Source of the DNA: Micrococcus lacusdianchii
GTDB lineage: Bacteria; Actinomycetota; Actinomycetes; Actinomycetales; Micrococcaceae
Direction of reading: 5' to 3'
DNA: 64,000 bases
Assembly (NCBI RefSeq): GCF_023155805.1
Contig: NZ_JAKNUW010000011.1
Span: 1-64,000 of the forward strand
Shown: positions 19,146 to 28,749 of the stretch, in pieces
How positions within the stretch are numbered: the stretch's first letter is position 1
Layout of the letters: the number at the start of each line of letters is the position of its first letter
The notes under the pieces: generated by a model
Database searches by the model: none
Seen by the model: the letters and a program-made list of their open reading frames with translations, nothing else
Told to the model about the DNA's origin: nothing
Translations under genes and position numbers: made by a program

Positions 19146-20275
19146 CCGGACCCGGGGCGGGCGTCGGCGCGGCCGGGGTGCCGCAGCCGGTGCTCGTGCG
19201 CGGCACGGGCCTGCTCGGCACCTCGATCGGCCTCGGCCTGCGCGCGGCGGGCGCGGAGGTGCTGCTCACGGACCCCTCGCCCTCGGCGCGGGCCGTGGCC
19301 GAGGACATCGGGGCCGGCCGGGCCGTGGACCCGGAGGACCCCTCGCTGGCCCCGGGTCTCGTGGTGGTCGCGGCGCCGCCGGACGTGACCGCGGACGTCG
19401 TGGTGGACTCCCTGCGCCGGTGGCCCGTTGCGCTCGTGCTGGACATCGCCTCGATCAAGGGGCGGATCCTGACGCAGGTGCGGGACGCCGCCGCCCGGGG
19501 CGTCATCGAGGACGACGACGTCGCCCGCTACCTGCCCACGCACCCGATGGCCGGCTCGGAGCGCTCCGGGCCCGTCGCCGCGCGCGGGACGCTGTTCACG
19601 GCCAGCCCGTGGGTGCTGTGCCCGAGCCCGGAGACCCGGCCCGAGGCCCTCGCCGCCGGTGAGGACGTGGCCCGCGCCCTGCAGGCCACGGTGCACCGCA
19701 TGGACGTGGCCGCCCACGACGCGTCCGTGGCGCTGATCTCGCACCTGCCGCAGATCGCCGCCTCCCTCGTGGCCTCGCGGCTGCAGGACGCGCCGGACGC
19801 CTCCCTGGCCCTGGCCGGCAACGGCCTGCGGGACACGACCCGCATCGCGGGCTCCGACCCACAGCTGTGGGTGCAGATCCTGGCGGGCAACGCGGAGCAC
19901 ATCGTGCCCGCCCTCCACGGCCTGCGGGCGGACGTGGAGCGGCTGATCGCCACGCTCGAGGCGCCGACCGCCCCGGGGGCGCGCCTGGACGTGGCGCAGC
20001 TCATGGCCGAGGGCAACGCCGGACGGGCCCGCATCCCGGGCAAGCACGGCGCCCCGCCGCAGGCCTTCGCGCTCGTCACGGTGATCGTGGACGACACCCC
20101 GGGGCAGCTCGCCGCGCTCTTCGAGCAGATCGGCCGCGCGGGCGTGAACGTGGAGGACATGAGGCTGGACCACGCCTCCGGGTACCGCGTGGGCATGGTG
20201 GACGTCTCGGTGCTGCCGGGACGCAGAGACGAACTCGTGTCGGCCCTGACCGACGCCGGATGGAAGGTGGTCTGA
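19142..20275 (+). CDS. tyrA: Prephenate dehydrogenase with ACT domain
   Basis: A 377-aa NAD(P)-dependent dehydrogenase of tyrosine synthesis. The Rossmann motif is RGTGLLGTSIGLGL near residues 20-33, and the active-site segment PTHPMAGSERSG follows. The C-terminal 80 residues form an ACT domain (FALVTVIVDDTPGQLAALFE) that in relatives binds tyrosine for feedback inhibition. It could act on prephenate or arogenate. Its GTG overlaps the pseudouridine synthase stop, and cmk begins 3 bases after its end. Confidence 0.92.
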   Translation: MTGPGAGVGAAGVPQPVLVRGTGLLGTSIGLGLRAAGAEVLLTDPSPSARAVAEDIGAGRAVDPEDPSLAPGLVVVAAPPDVTADVVVDSLRRWPVALVLDIASIKGRILTQVRDAAARGVIEDDDVARYLPTHPMAGSERSGPVAARGTLFTASPWVLCPSPETRPEALAAGEDVARALQATVHRMDVAAHDASVALISHLPQIAASLVASRLQDAPDASLALAGNGLRDTTRIAGSDPQLWVQILAGNAEHIVPALHGLRADVERLIATLEAPTAPGARLDVAQLMAEGNAGRARIPGKHGAPPQAFALVTVIVDDTPGQLAALFEQIGRAGVNVEDMRLDHASGYRVGMVDVSVLPGRRDELVSALTDAGWKVV

Positions 20276-20278
20276 GAG

Positions 20279-21001
20279 ATGACCGAGAACACCGCGCAGC
20301 CGGCCGCCCTCGTGGTGGCCGTGGACGGGCCCTCCGGGTCCGGGAAGTCGTCCGTGTCCAAGGCCGTGGCGCGCCGCCTGGGCGCCGCGTACCTGGACAC
20401 GGGCGCCATGTACCGCGCCGTGGCGTGGTCCGTGCTCCAGGAGGGAGTGGACCTGCACGACGTCGACGCGATCGCGGCCGCGGCCCGCGCCATGGACCTG
20501 GACCAGTCCACGGACCCGGACGTCGAGCGCGTCGCCGTCGGCGGCGTGGACGTCACGGCGGCGATCCGTGAGGACCGCGTCACCGAGACCGTCTCCACGG
20601 TCGCCGTCGTCATCCCCGTGCGCGAGGAGCTCCGGCGCCGGCAGCGCGAGGCGATCGCCGCGGCCGGCCGCATGGTGGCCGAGGGCCGGGACATCACCAC
20701 CGTGGTGGCCCCGGACGCCCACGCGCGCGTCCTGCTCACCGCCTCCGAGGAGGCGCGCCTGGCGCGGCGCTCGGGCCAGCTGCGCCGGGCCGGCGCGGGG
20801 GAGCGCGACGCCGGGACCCTGCACCGCCAGGTGGCGGGCCGCGACGCACAGGACTCCACCGTGTCCACGTTCGACCGCCCCGCCGAGGGCGTGGCGCTCG
20901 TGGACTCCACCGAGCTCGACTTCGAGCAGACCGTGGCGGCCGTCCTGGCCGCCGTCGAGGACCAGGCCGGGCTCCCGGCCGTGAAGGGACAGGGACGATG
21001 A
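20279..21001 (+). CDS. cmk: Cytidylate kinase
   Basis: A 240-aa CMP/dCMP kinase. The P-loop [14 protein letters not shown] is at residues 15-28, followed by the family motif [10 protein letters not shown] and the core [20 protein letters not shown]. It phosphorylates CMP and dCMP to the diphosphates. GGAAGGTGG precedes the ATG. Its stop overlaps der by 4 bases (ATGA). The cmk-der pair is conserved in actinobacteria. Confidence 0.96.
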   Translation: MTENTAQPAALVVAVDGPSGSGKSSVSKAVARRLGAAYLDTGAMYRAVAWSVLQEGVDLHDVDAIAAAARAMDLDQSTDPDVERVAVGGVDVTAAIREDRVTETVSTVAVVIPVREELRRRQREAIAAAGRMVAEGRDITTVVAPDAHARVLLTASEEARLARRSGQLRRAGAGERDAGTLHRQVAGRDAQDSTVSTFDRPAEGVALVDSTELDFEQTVAAVLAAVEDQAGLPAVKGQGR

Positions 21002-22533
21002 GCGAGACGACGCACCGCCCCGAGGACGAGGACTACACCCCCGCGGGGGAGGACCAGGTCGCCGAGCGCCTGGCCGCCATGACCGACGAGGAGGCGGAGG
21101 CCCGGGCGGCCTCGCTGCGCGCCGGCCTCGGCGACTACGACCTCGAGGAGGACGACACCGCCCTCCTCGAGGACTGGGAGGACGAGGACGGCCCCGGTGC
21201 CGACGCCCCCGCCCCGCCCGTGCTCGCCGTGGTGGGCCGGCCCAACGTGGGCAAGTCCACGCTGGTGAACCGCATCATCGGCCGGCGCGAGGCCGTCGTG
21301 GAGGACGTGCCGGGCGTGACCCGCGACCGCGTTTCCTACGAGGCGGAGTGGAACGGCCGGACGTTCACGGTGGTGGACACCGGCGGCTGGGAGCACGACG
21401 CCAAGGGCATCCACCGCCGGGTGGCCGACCAGGCCGAGCTGGCCGTGGACGTGGCCGACGTCGTGCTGTTCGTGGTGGACTCCACCGTGGGCATGACGGC
21501 CACGGACGAGGCCGTGGTGTCCATGCTGCGCCGCAAGGGCCGCCCCGTGATCGTGGCCGCCAACAAGGTCGACGACGCGGTCCAGGAGGCCGACGCCGCC
21601 GCCCTGTGGTCCCTGGGCTTCGGCTACCCGTACCCGGTCTCCGGTGTGCACGGGCGCGGCGTGGCCGACCTGCTGGACGCCGTGCTGGCGGAGCTGCCCG
21701 AGGAGTCCGCGTTCGGCGGGCTCGTCCCGCGCGGCGGTCCTCGGCGGGTGGCCCTCGTGGGCCGGCCGAACGTCGGCAAGTCCTCGCTGCTGAACAAGCT
21801 CGCCGGGGCGGACCGCGTGGTGGTGGACGACCTGGCCGGCACCACGCGCGACCCCGTGGACGAGCTCGTGGAGCTGGGCGGGCGGCTGTGGCGCTTCGTA
21901 GACACCGCCGGCATCCGGCGCCGTCAGCACATGGCGCACGGCGCGGACTACTACGCGTCCCTGCGCACCGCCGCGGCCATGGACCGCGCCGAGGTGGCCG
22001 TCGTGCTGCTGGAGGCACCCCATGTGGTCTCCGAGCAGGACGTGCGCATCATCCAGCTCGCCCTGGAATCCGGCCGCGCCCTCGTGCTGGCCTACAACAA
22101 GTGGGACCAGATGGACGAGGAGCGCCGTCACCAGCTGGAGAAGGAGATCGACCGGGACCTCGCCCACGTGGCGTGGGCGCCGCGCGTGAACATCTCCGCG
22201 CTCACCGGCTGGCACAAGGACCGCCTCGTGCCCGCGCTGGACACGGCCCTGGAGTCCTGGGACCGGCGCATCCCCACCGGCAAGCTGAACGCGTTCCTGG
22301 GCGAGCTGGTCGCGGCGCACCCGCATCCGCTGCGGGGCGGCAAGCAGCCGCGCATCCTGTTCGCGACCCAGGCCTCCACCCGCCCGCCCACGTTCGTGCT
22401 GTTCACGACCGGCTTCCTGGACCCGGGCTACCGCCGGTTCATCGTGCGACGCCTGCGCGAGACCTTCGGCTTCGAGGGGACGCCCATCGAGATCGGCATG
22501 CGCATCCGGGAGAAGCGCGCCCGCCGGCGCTGA
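20998..22533 (+). CDS. der: Ribosome biogenesis GTPase Der (EngA)
   Basis: A 511-aa protein with two tandem GTPase domains. The first G1 motif is [12 protein letters not shown] at about residues 81-92 with NKVD as G4. The second is [12 protein letters not shown] with NKWD as G4. A C-terminal KH-like domain follows and ends in a basic tail. The N-terminal 75 residues are acidic and form the usual actinobacterial extension. Der is needed for 50S subunit assembly. All G motifs are intact. Confidence 0.97.
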   Translation: MSETTHRPEDEDYTPAGEDQVAERLAAMTDEEAEARAASLRAGLGDYDLEEDDTALLEDWEDEDGPGADAPAPPVLAVVGRPNVGKSTLVNRIIGRREAVVEDVPGVTRDRVSYEAEWNGRTFTVVDTGGWEHDAKGIHRRVADQAELAVDVADVVLFVVDSTVGMTATDEAVVSMLRRKGRPVIVAANKVDDAVQEADAAALWSLGFGYPYPVSGVHGRGVADLLDAVLAELPEESAFGGLVPRGGPRRVALVGRPNVGKSSLLNKLAGADRVVVDDLAGTTRDPVDELVELGGRLWRFVDTAGIRRRQHMAHGADYYASLRTAAAMDRAEVAVVLLEAPHVVSEQDVRIIQLALESGRALVLAYNKWDQMDEERRHQLEKEIDRDLAHVAWAPRVNISALTGWHKDRLVPALDTALESWDRRIPTGKLNAFLGELVAAHPHPLRGGKQPRILFATQASTRPPTFVLFTTGFLDPGYRRFIVRRLRETFGFEGTPIEIGMRIREKRARRR

Positions 22534-22579
22534 GCGCGGAAGCGGGGGCCCGGTCCAGGCGCCATCCAGGCCGGGCCCC

Positions 22580-22585
22580 TACCCT
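22580..22585 (+). promoter_or_regulatory. -10 element of the lipoprotein gene (leaderless)
   Basis: TACCCT ends 7 bases before the ATG at 22593. The intervening GGGGGCC is too close to the start to serve as a normal ribosome site if transcription begins 7 bases after the hexamer. Confidence 0.6.
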
Positions 22586-22592
22586 GGGGGCC

Positions 22593-23114
22593 ATGACGAC
22601 GACGCACCGCCCCCGCACCCTCGCCTCCCTCGGCGCCCTGGCCGCCGCCGCCCTGCTGCTCACCGGCTGCGGCGCGGACGAGGAGACGGCCGAGCTGCGC
22701 GAGTCCCTCAGCAGCGCCGAGGAGCGCCTCTCGAGTGCCGAGGCGCGGATCGACACCCTCCAGGACGAGGTGGACCGGATCCCGGACACCGAGGAGCTGC
22801 GCAGCCAGGCCGGCGCGGCCGTGTCCAGCGCGGTGGGGCGTGCCGAGGAGGCGGTGTCCTCCCTTGGTTCCGGGGCTGAGGAGGCGGCGCGCGAGGCCGT
22901 GGACTCGCTGCCGGACATCCCCTCCGCCGAGCAGGTCGAGCAGACCGGCCGGGAGGGCCGGGACATGGTCGTGGACCTGGCGGAGGGGGCACTGCCCCAG
23001 GACCCCGCCGAGCTCGAGCGCCGGCTGGAGGAGGCCGCAGACCGCGTGCGGGACAGCGTCCCGGATCTGGAGGACGTCGAGTTCCGCGTGGGGGACCGCT
23101 CCTTCACCTTCTGA
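22593..23114 (+). CDS. Small coiled-coil lipoprotein
   Basis: A 173-aa predicted lipoprotein. The signal peptide has a basic start, a hydrophobic core (LASLGALAAAALL) and the lipobox LTGC, with Cys at about residue 27. The mature part is almost all helical and strongly acidic, with heptad-like Glu/Leu/Ser patterns (ELRESLSSAEERLSSAEARI). No catalytic motif is visible and I do not recognise a family beyond general cell-envelope lipoproteins. It stands alone after der and has a leaderless promoter. Confidence 0.8.
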   Translation: MTTTHRPRTLASLGALAAAALLLTGCGADEETAELRESLSSAEERLSSAEARIDTLQDEVDRIPDTEELRSQAGAAVSSAVGRAEEAVSSLGSGAEEAAREAVDSLPDIPSAEQVEQTGREGRDMVVDLAEGALPQDPAELERRLEEAADRVRDSVPDLEDVEFRVGDRSFTF

Positions 23115-23460
23115 GCCGAAGGGCGAGACGCGCGCCGCGGTCGCATCCCTGAGGGGGTGTCCGCGGCCTGTCGCGGCGTGATAGCTTTCTGCTGTACGCG
23201 TGACTGTCCGTCGGCGGGCGCCTCTGAGGTGGCGATCGACGGATGGCGGCAGACCTCCCGCTCCGGCGCTCCAAGTGAGGCCGGGGTGGAAGCCGGGGGA
23301 CTCTCGGTCGGGTCGTCCCCGGAACAGGGATGAGGGGTTCATGTCCACGAAGAGGACGTGGGCCCCTTGTTCGTGCCCGGGTGCAGGTCCAGGGAGAGCG
23401 GGGTCCCGTCTCCGCCCCGTCGGCGCCGACGTCGATTCGTCCGAGACGGCGCTCATGCGC
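23115..23460 (+). other. Gene-free stretch before tRNA-Pro
   Basis: About 345 bases with no open frame that resembles a protein. A possible -10 (TAGCTT at 23182-23187) has no matching gene after it. I see no riboswitch or known RNA. Reading frames on both strands here are low-complexity and lack ribosome sites. Confidence 0.5.
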
Positions 23461-23466
23461 TACACT
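23461..23466 (+). promoter_or_regulatory. -10 element of the tRNA-Pro gene
   Basis: TACACT lies 38 bases before the mature tRNA 5' end, giving a short 5' leader for RNase P. The upstream TTCGTC is a poor -35 match at slightly long spacing. Confidence 0.5.
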
Positions 23467-23504
23467 CATCTGGTGCGAAAGACGCGGTCACCCGCGTCCG
23501 ATCA

Positions 23505-23581
23505 CGGGCTATGGCGCAGGTTGGTAGCGCGCTTGACTGGGGGTCAAGAGGTCGTGGGTTCAAATCCCGCTAGCCCGACCA
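23505..23581 (+). tRNA. tRNA-Pro (anticodon GGG)
   Basis: A 77-base tRNA including an encoded CCA. The acceptor stem CGGGCTA pairs with TAGCCCG. The anticodon arm is CTTGA, loop CTGGGGG, TCAAG, giving anticodon GGG, which reads CCC and CCU. The T arm carries GTTCAAATC. All stems pair without mismatches in the acceptor and anticodon arms. Confidence 0.97.
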
Positions 23582-23584
23582 CGT

Positions 23585-23627
23585 CGACGAAGCCGGAGTC
23601 CTGCAGCGCAGGGCTCCGGCTTCGTCG
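23585..23627 (+). terminator. Terminator after tRNA-Pro
   Basis: A 19-bp stem with a single G-T pair (CGACGAAGCCGGAGTCCTG, loop CAGCG, then its partner) starts three bases after the CCA end. It can also stop transcripts coming from the minus-strand apt remnant. Confidence 0.9.
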
Positions 23628-23683
23628 TACCCGGGGCCCGGGCTGCCTCTGCCACCGCTCCCCATCGGGTGAGGCGGGGCGGT

Positions 23684-24000
23684 TCAGGCTGCGAACAGCA
23701 CGTGCGCGTCCGGCACGACGGCCCGGCCGCCGAGGGTCGTGAGCTCCAGCAGGCAGGCCGCGCCCACCACCTCCGCGCCCCGCGCCTCGATGAGCCGTCG
23801 GCCGGCGGCGCGGGTGCCGCCCGTGGCGAGGACGTCGTCGAGCAGGAACCCGCGGGCCTCGAGGCCGGCCACGAGGTCGCAGCACCCCTCGAACGGCGCC
23901 ACCAGCGCCTCGACGCACGCCCTCAGGGCGCGGGCGTCGGCGAGCAGGGGCGTGATGTCCTGGAAGGCCACGCCCGGGCAGCGGATGTGATCGACGTCAT
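23684..24000 (-). pseudogene. apt: Adenine phosphoribosyltransferase pseudogene with internal deletion
   Basis: The frame reads CPGVAFQDITPLLADARAL, then VAGLEARGFLL fused directly to DDVLATGGTRAAGRRLIEA and a normal C-terminal segment (GAACLLELTTLGGR). In working Apt proteins about 54 residues lie between the EARGF and DDxLATGGT motifs, including the RKPGKLP loop and the flexible catalytic loop. All are gone here, in frame. The N-terminus also lacks a usable in-frame start next to the homology; an ATG there is in another frame. The PRPP-binding loop survives, but the enzyme cannot work as it stands. Confidence 0.8.
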
Positions 24001-24047
24001 CGGGCAGGGAGTTTGCCCTGACTCCCTCGGAGGAGGACAGTAGGTCG

Positions 24048-25583
<1,536 letters not shown>

Positions 25584-25626
25584 CGGCGCGACGCCCGGGC
25601 GCTGGCGCCGCATGCGGCCCGCTCGG

Positions 25627-25632
25627 TAGCCT
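25627..25632 (+). promoter_or_regulatory. -10 element of gcvH
   Basis: TAGCCT lies 45 bases before the gcvH ATG and would give a leader of about 40 bases with the site GAGAAGGGGA. No glycine riboswitch fold was seen in this short leader. Confidence 0.5.
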
Positions 25633-25677
25633 GCAGACCGACACCACCAGTCCGACCACCGAGAAGGGGACCCACCC

Positions 25678-26064
25678 ATGAGCAGCATCCCTGATGGCCT
25701 GAAGTACTCCGCCGACCACGAGTGGCTGCAGAAGGCCGACGCCGACGGCGTCGTCCGCGTGGGCATCACCGACTTCGCCCAGGACGCCCTGGGCGACGTG
25801 GTCTACGTCGACCTCCCCGAGGTCGGCTCGGAGGTCGCGGCCGGTGCCGCCGTCGGCGAGGTGGAGTCCACCAAGTCCGTCTCGGACGTCATCTCCCCGG
25901 TCTCCGGCACCGTGGCCGCCGTGAACGAGGACCTCGACGGCGAGCCCGGCCTGGTCAACTCCGCCCCCTACGAGGGCGGCTGGCTGTTCGAGGTCACCCT
26001 CTCGGACGAGTCCGAGCTCGACTCCCTGATGGACGCCGAGGGCTACGCCTCGCACGTCAGCTGA
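25678..26064 (+). CDS. gcvH: Glycine cleavage system H protein
   Basis: A 128-aa lipoyl carrier. The lipoylated lysine is Lys66 in [10 protein letters not shown]. The start [11 protein letters not shown] and the segment [19 protein letters not shown] are classical. It shuttles the aminomethyl group between the P, T and L proteins. The other gcv genes are not in this window. As in mycobacteria it stands just upstream of the garA/ftsR block. Confidence 0.97.
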   Translation: MSSIPDGLKYSADHEWLQKADADGVVRVGITDFAQDALGDVVYVDLPEVGSEVAAGAAVGEVESTKSVSDVISPVSGTVAAVNEDLDGEPGLVNSAPYEGGWLFEVTLSDESELDSLMDAEGYASHVS

Positions 26065-26118
26065 ACCACCACTCCCACCGCCTCGTCGACCGTCGGCGGG
26101 GCGGTGCCGTCTCAGGCG

Positions 26119-26141
26119 CGCGCCCGGTGGGACCGGGCGCG
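26119..26141 (+). terminator. Hairpin between gcvH and the FHA gene
   Basis: A 10-bp perfect stem (CGCGCCCGGT, loop GGG, complement) lies in the 105-base gap, about 30 bases before the FHA start. It could end or attenuate the gcvH transcript, since no clear promoter follows it. Confidence 0.6.
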
Positions 26142-26169
26142 TGTCCGCATCTCCACAGGAGTCCACCCC

Positions 26170-26592
26170 ATGACGCACCCCGGACACGAGCCAGGCCTCC
26201 ACACCTCCTCGATCAGCCTCACCGACCTCGCCCCGGCCGGCGAGACCGCCCTCGGCCCGGAGGCCCTCGCGGCCATCCGTGCCCTGCCGGCCGGCGCGGC
26301 GCTGCTGGTGGTCCACGCCGGCCCCGACGCCGGCGCCCGGTTCCTCCTCGACACCCCCGTGGTGAGCGTGGGGCGCCATCCGGACGCGGACATCCTGCTC
26401 GACGATGTGACCGTCTCCCGCCGTCATGTCGAGCTGCGTGCCGTGGAAGGCGGCCACCACCTCGTGGACCTGGGATCCCTCAACGGGACCTACGTCAACG
26501 GGGACCGGGTCGACGACGTCCGGCTCCGCTCCGGCATGGAGCTGCGCATCGGGCGCTACCGCCTCTCCTACCACGCGGCCGCGCAGGCCTGA
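26170..26592 (+). CDS. garA: FHA domain protein, GarA/OdhI-like
   Basis: A 140-aa protein with an N-terminal tail and one FHA domain (residues 45-135). The phosphothreonine-binding residues are in VGRH (67-70), SRRHVE (83-88) and NGTYVNG (105-111). GarA and OdhI inhibit 2-oxoglutarate dehydrogenase and related enzymes until Ser/Thr kinases phosphorylate the tail and the FHA domain folds back on it. The usual ETTS tail motif is altered here to HTSS (residues 11-14). AGGAG precedes the ATG. The gene order gcvH-garA-merR-DUF151-merR matches Rv1826-Rv1830. Confidence 0.85.
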   Translation: MTHPGHEPGLHTSSISLTDLAPAGETALGPEALAAIRALPAGAALLVVHAGPDAGARFLLDTPVVSVGRHPDADILLDDVTVSRRHVELRAVEGGHHLVDLGSLNGTYVNGDRVDDVRLRSGMELRIGRYRLSYHAAAQA

Positions 26593-26600
26593 GAGGGACC

Positions 26601-27329
26601 GTGGACCCCGCCGGGCACGGGCCGCGCGCGGCCGAGGACACCGTCCGGACCCTCGGCATCGGGGAGGTGGTCGCCGCCCTGGAGCCGGCGTTCCCGGGCG
26701 TGAGCGCGTCCAAGGTGCGGTTCCTCGAGGACCGCGGACTGGTGACCCCGCAGCGCACGTCGGCCGGCTACCGGCGCTACCGCGCCGCGGACGTGGACCG
26801 CATGCGTCTGGTCCTGACGCTCCAACGGGACCGGTTCCTGCCGCTGCGGGTGATCCGTGAGCACCTGGAGGCACTGGACCGCGGGGAGCGTCCCGCCGTC
26901 CTCGAGGCCGCCCCGTCCCACGTCGAGGCCGAGCGCCTGGGCCGGAGGATGACGGACCCCGCACGCCGATGGACCCGTGCCGAGCTGGCCCAGGAGTCCG
27001 GCGCCTCCGAGGGGCTGATCGGCGAGCTCGACCAGTACGCGCTGCTGCCCCGCGACGCCGAGGGCCTGCACCCGGCGGCCGCGCTCGCGGTGGCCCGGGC
27101 CGCCGTCGCCCTGGCGGACCACGGGATCGAGCCCCGCCACCTGCGGCCCTTCCGTGCGGCCGCCGACCGGGAGCTCAGCCTCGTGGAGCGCGCCGTGGCG
27201 ACCCTGGCCTCGCGCCGGGACGCCGGAACCCGGGAGCGCACGGCGCAGACGGCGCGCGGGATCGCCGACGCCTGCCTTCGCCTGCACTCCGCCCTCGTGC
27301 ACGGGGGCCTGGAGCAGTGGGATGACTGA
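26601..27329 (+). CDS. ftsR: MerR family regulator, FtsR-like
   Basis: A 242-aa protein with a MerR-type winged helix at residues about 15-85 (SKVRFLEDRGLVTPQRTSAGYRRY) and a long helical C-terminal half without the cysteines of metal sensors. The orthologue by position (Rv1828; FtsR in corynebacteria) activates ftsZ expression. It starts with GTG nine bases after the FHA gene, with GAGAGGGA upstream, and its end overlaps the DUF151 gene by 8 bases. Function is inferred from synteny and family. Confidence 0.82.
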   Translation: MDPAGHGPRAAEDTVRTLGIGEVVAALEPAFPGVSASKVRFLEDRGLVTPQRTSAGYRRYRAADVDRMRLVLTLQRDRFLPLRVIREHLEALDRGERPAVLEAAPSHVEAERLGRRMTDPARRWTRAELAQESGASEGLIGELDQYALLPRDAEGLHPAAALAVARAAVALADHGIEPRHLRPFRAAADRELSLVERAVATLASRRDAGTRERTAQTARGIADACLRLHSALVHGGLEQWDD

Positions 27330-27837
27330 GGCGACCGGCCCCGGGACCCCGGCGGACGTCCCCCTGACGGTGCTGGGCGTGCGCGTGGAGCTTCCCGCCC
27401 AGCAGCATGTGGTGCTGCTCCTGGACCCGCCGGGGGACACCGTCGTCCCCCTGTGGGTCGGAGCCCCGGAGGCTGCCGCGGCGGCCCTGGCCCTCGAGGG
27501 GCTGCCGAGCCCGCGCCCCCTGACCCACGCCCTGCTGCTCGAGACGGTGGCGGCGCTCGGGGGGCGCCTGGAGGCGGTGCGCCTCACGGCAGTGGTGGAC
27601 GGGGTGGTCCACGCGTCCCTCGAGCTGCGGGGCGGAACGCACGTGGACGCGCGGGCCTCGGATGCCGTGGTCCTGGCCCTGCGGGCGCAGGCCCCGGTGC
27701 TGTGCGCCCCGGAGGTCCTCGCCGAGGCAGGCCTGCCCGCCCGGGGCGCGGACGGGAGCCCCGAGGAGGACGAGGAGACAGCGCTCGACGACTTCCGGGC
27801 GTTCCTGGACGGCGTGGCCCCCGAAGACTTCGCCTGA
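27322..27837 (+). CDS. DUF151/BFN domain protein (bifunctional nuclease family)
   Basis: A 171-aa member of the DUF151 family (LTVLGVRVELPAQQHVVLLL, later the DARASDAVVLALR segment). Family members in plants and bacteria are called bifunctional nucleases, but a role in actinobacteria is not established. The C-terminus is acidic (SPEEDEETALDDFR). The ATG lies inside the end of the MerR gene, so the two are coupled. Its place between two MerR genes is conserved and suggests a shared process. Confidence 0.85.
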   Translation: MTEATGPGTPADVPLTVLGVRVELPAQQHVVLLLDPPGDTVVPLWVGAPEAAAAALALEGLPSPRPLTHALLLETVAALGGRLEAVRLTAVVDGVVHASLELRGGTHVDARASDAVVLALRAQAPVLCAPEVLAEAGLPARGADGSPEEDEETALDDFRAFLDGVAPEDFA

Positions 27838-27898
27838 GCCGGCCCGCCGTCCCGGGACGCCCGGCGCGACACGCCGGGGGCCGGGGCGGCCGACGTCG

Positions 27899-27927
27899 TT
27901 GACCCGGCCCCCTGCGGCCCGTACCGT
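27899..27927 (+). promoter_or_regulatory. Promoter of the second MerR gene
   Basis: TTGACC (27899-27904) and TACCGT (27922-27927) are separated by exactly 17 bp. This is the best sigma-70-type promoter match in the window. It gives a leader of about 100 bases before the GTG at 28035. Confidence 0.75.
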
Positions 27928-28034
27928 CGACCAGAAGGCCCCGGCCGTGCCCGCCACCGCCCCTCCACGGTCACCGGAGGAGGACGGGCGGAGACGGTCA
28001 CCCCCATGGGGCCACCGACCAGGAGGTCTCCTCA

Positions 28035-28610
28035 GTGACACCGCATGCAGGACCTGGTCTGCCCCTCGGCATCGACGGCAGACAGGGACGTCTCTTCGAC
28101 GACGACACCACCACCCCGGACGGCGACGTCGGCTACCGCGGCCCGACCGCGTGCAAGGCCGCCGGGATCACCTACCGTCAGCTGGACTACTGGGCGCGCA
28201 CGGACCTCGTGGTGCCGACGGTCCGTGGCGCCGCCGGCTCCGGCACCCAGCGGTTGTACTCCTTCCGGGACATCCTGGTCCTCAAGGTGGTCAAGCGCCT
28301 GCTGGACACCGGCGTCTCCCTTCAGCAGATCCGCGCCGCCGTGGCGCACCTGCGCGAGCGGGGGGTCGAGGACCTCGCCCAGATCACCCTGATGAGCGAC
28401 GGGGCCTCGGTGTACGAGTGCACGTCTGCCGACGAGGTCGTGGACCTGGTCCAGGGCGGCCAGGGCGTCTTCGGCATCGCCGTGGGCCGCGTGTGGCGCG
28501 AGGTCGAGGGCAGCCTCGCTGAGCTGCCCAGCGAGCTGCTGGGCCCCTCCGCCGCCGAGGACGAGCTCTCCGCCCGCCGCGGCCGTCAGGCGGCGCGCGC
28601 GGCCTCCTGA
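28035..28610 (+). CDS. MerR family regulator (Rv1830-like)
   Basis: A 191-aa protein with a MerR winged helix at residues 35-105 (TYRQLDYWARTDLVVPTVR and RLYSFRDILVLKVVKRLLD) and a short C-terminal segment ending in a basic tail. There is a 30-residue N-terminal lead before the DNA-binding domain. AGGAGG sits 8 bases before the GTG. By position it matches Rv1830 of mycobacteria. The target genes are unknown to me. It is transcribed from its own promoter and ends at a 13-bp hairpin. Confidence 0.88.
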   Translation: MTPHAGPGLPLGIDGRQGRLFDDDTTTPDGDVGYRGPTACKAAGITYRQLDYWARTDLVVPTVRGAAGSGTQRLYSFRDILVLKVVKRLLDTGVSLQQIRAAVAHLRERGVEDLAQITLMSDGASVYECTSADEVVDLVQGGQGVFGIAVGRVWREVEGSLAELPSELLGPSAAEDELSARRGRQAARAAS

Positions 28611-28625
28611 GCCCGCACCCATCAC

Positions 28626-28656
28626 GACGGCGCCGCCCTGGCCGGGCGGCGCCGTC
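28626..28656 (+). terminator. Terminator after the second MerR gene
   Basis: A 13-bp perfect stem (GACGGCGCCGCCC, loop TGGCC, complement) begins 15 bases after the stop codon. Confidence 0.85.
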
Positions 28657-28749
28657 GGTGCCTGTGGAGCGTGGGCGGGGAGGCGGACCCGGATCGTCCA
28701 TGTGACGCCGCTCTCCGGCGCTCAGCAGGGGATGTGCCAGACTTGTAGC

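Noticed and set aside
23200-23742. An open frame spanning the gap, tRNA-Pro and its terminator
   Set aside because: It reads through a functional tRNA and a terminator stem, so it is not a protein gene.
25584-25677. A glycine riboswitch before gcvH
   Set aside because: The gap is only 94 bases and has no tandem aptamer-like pairing.
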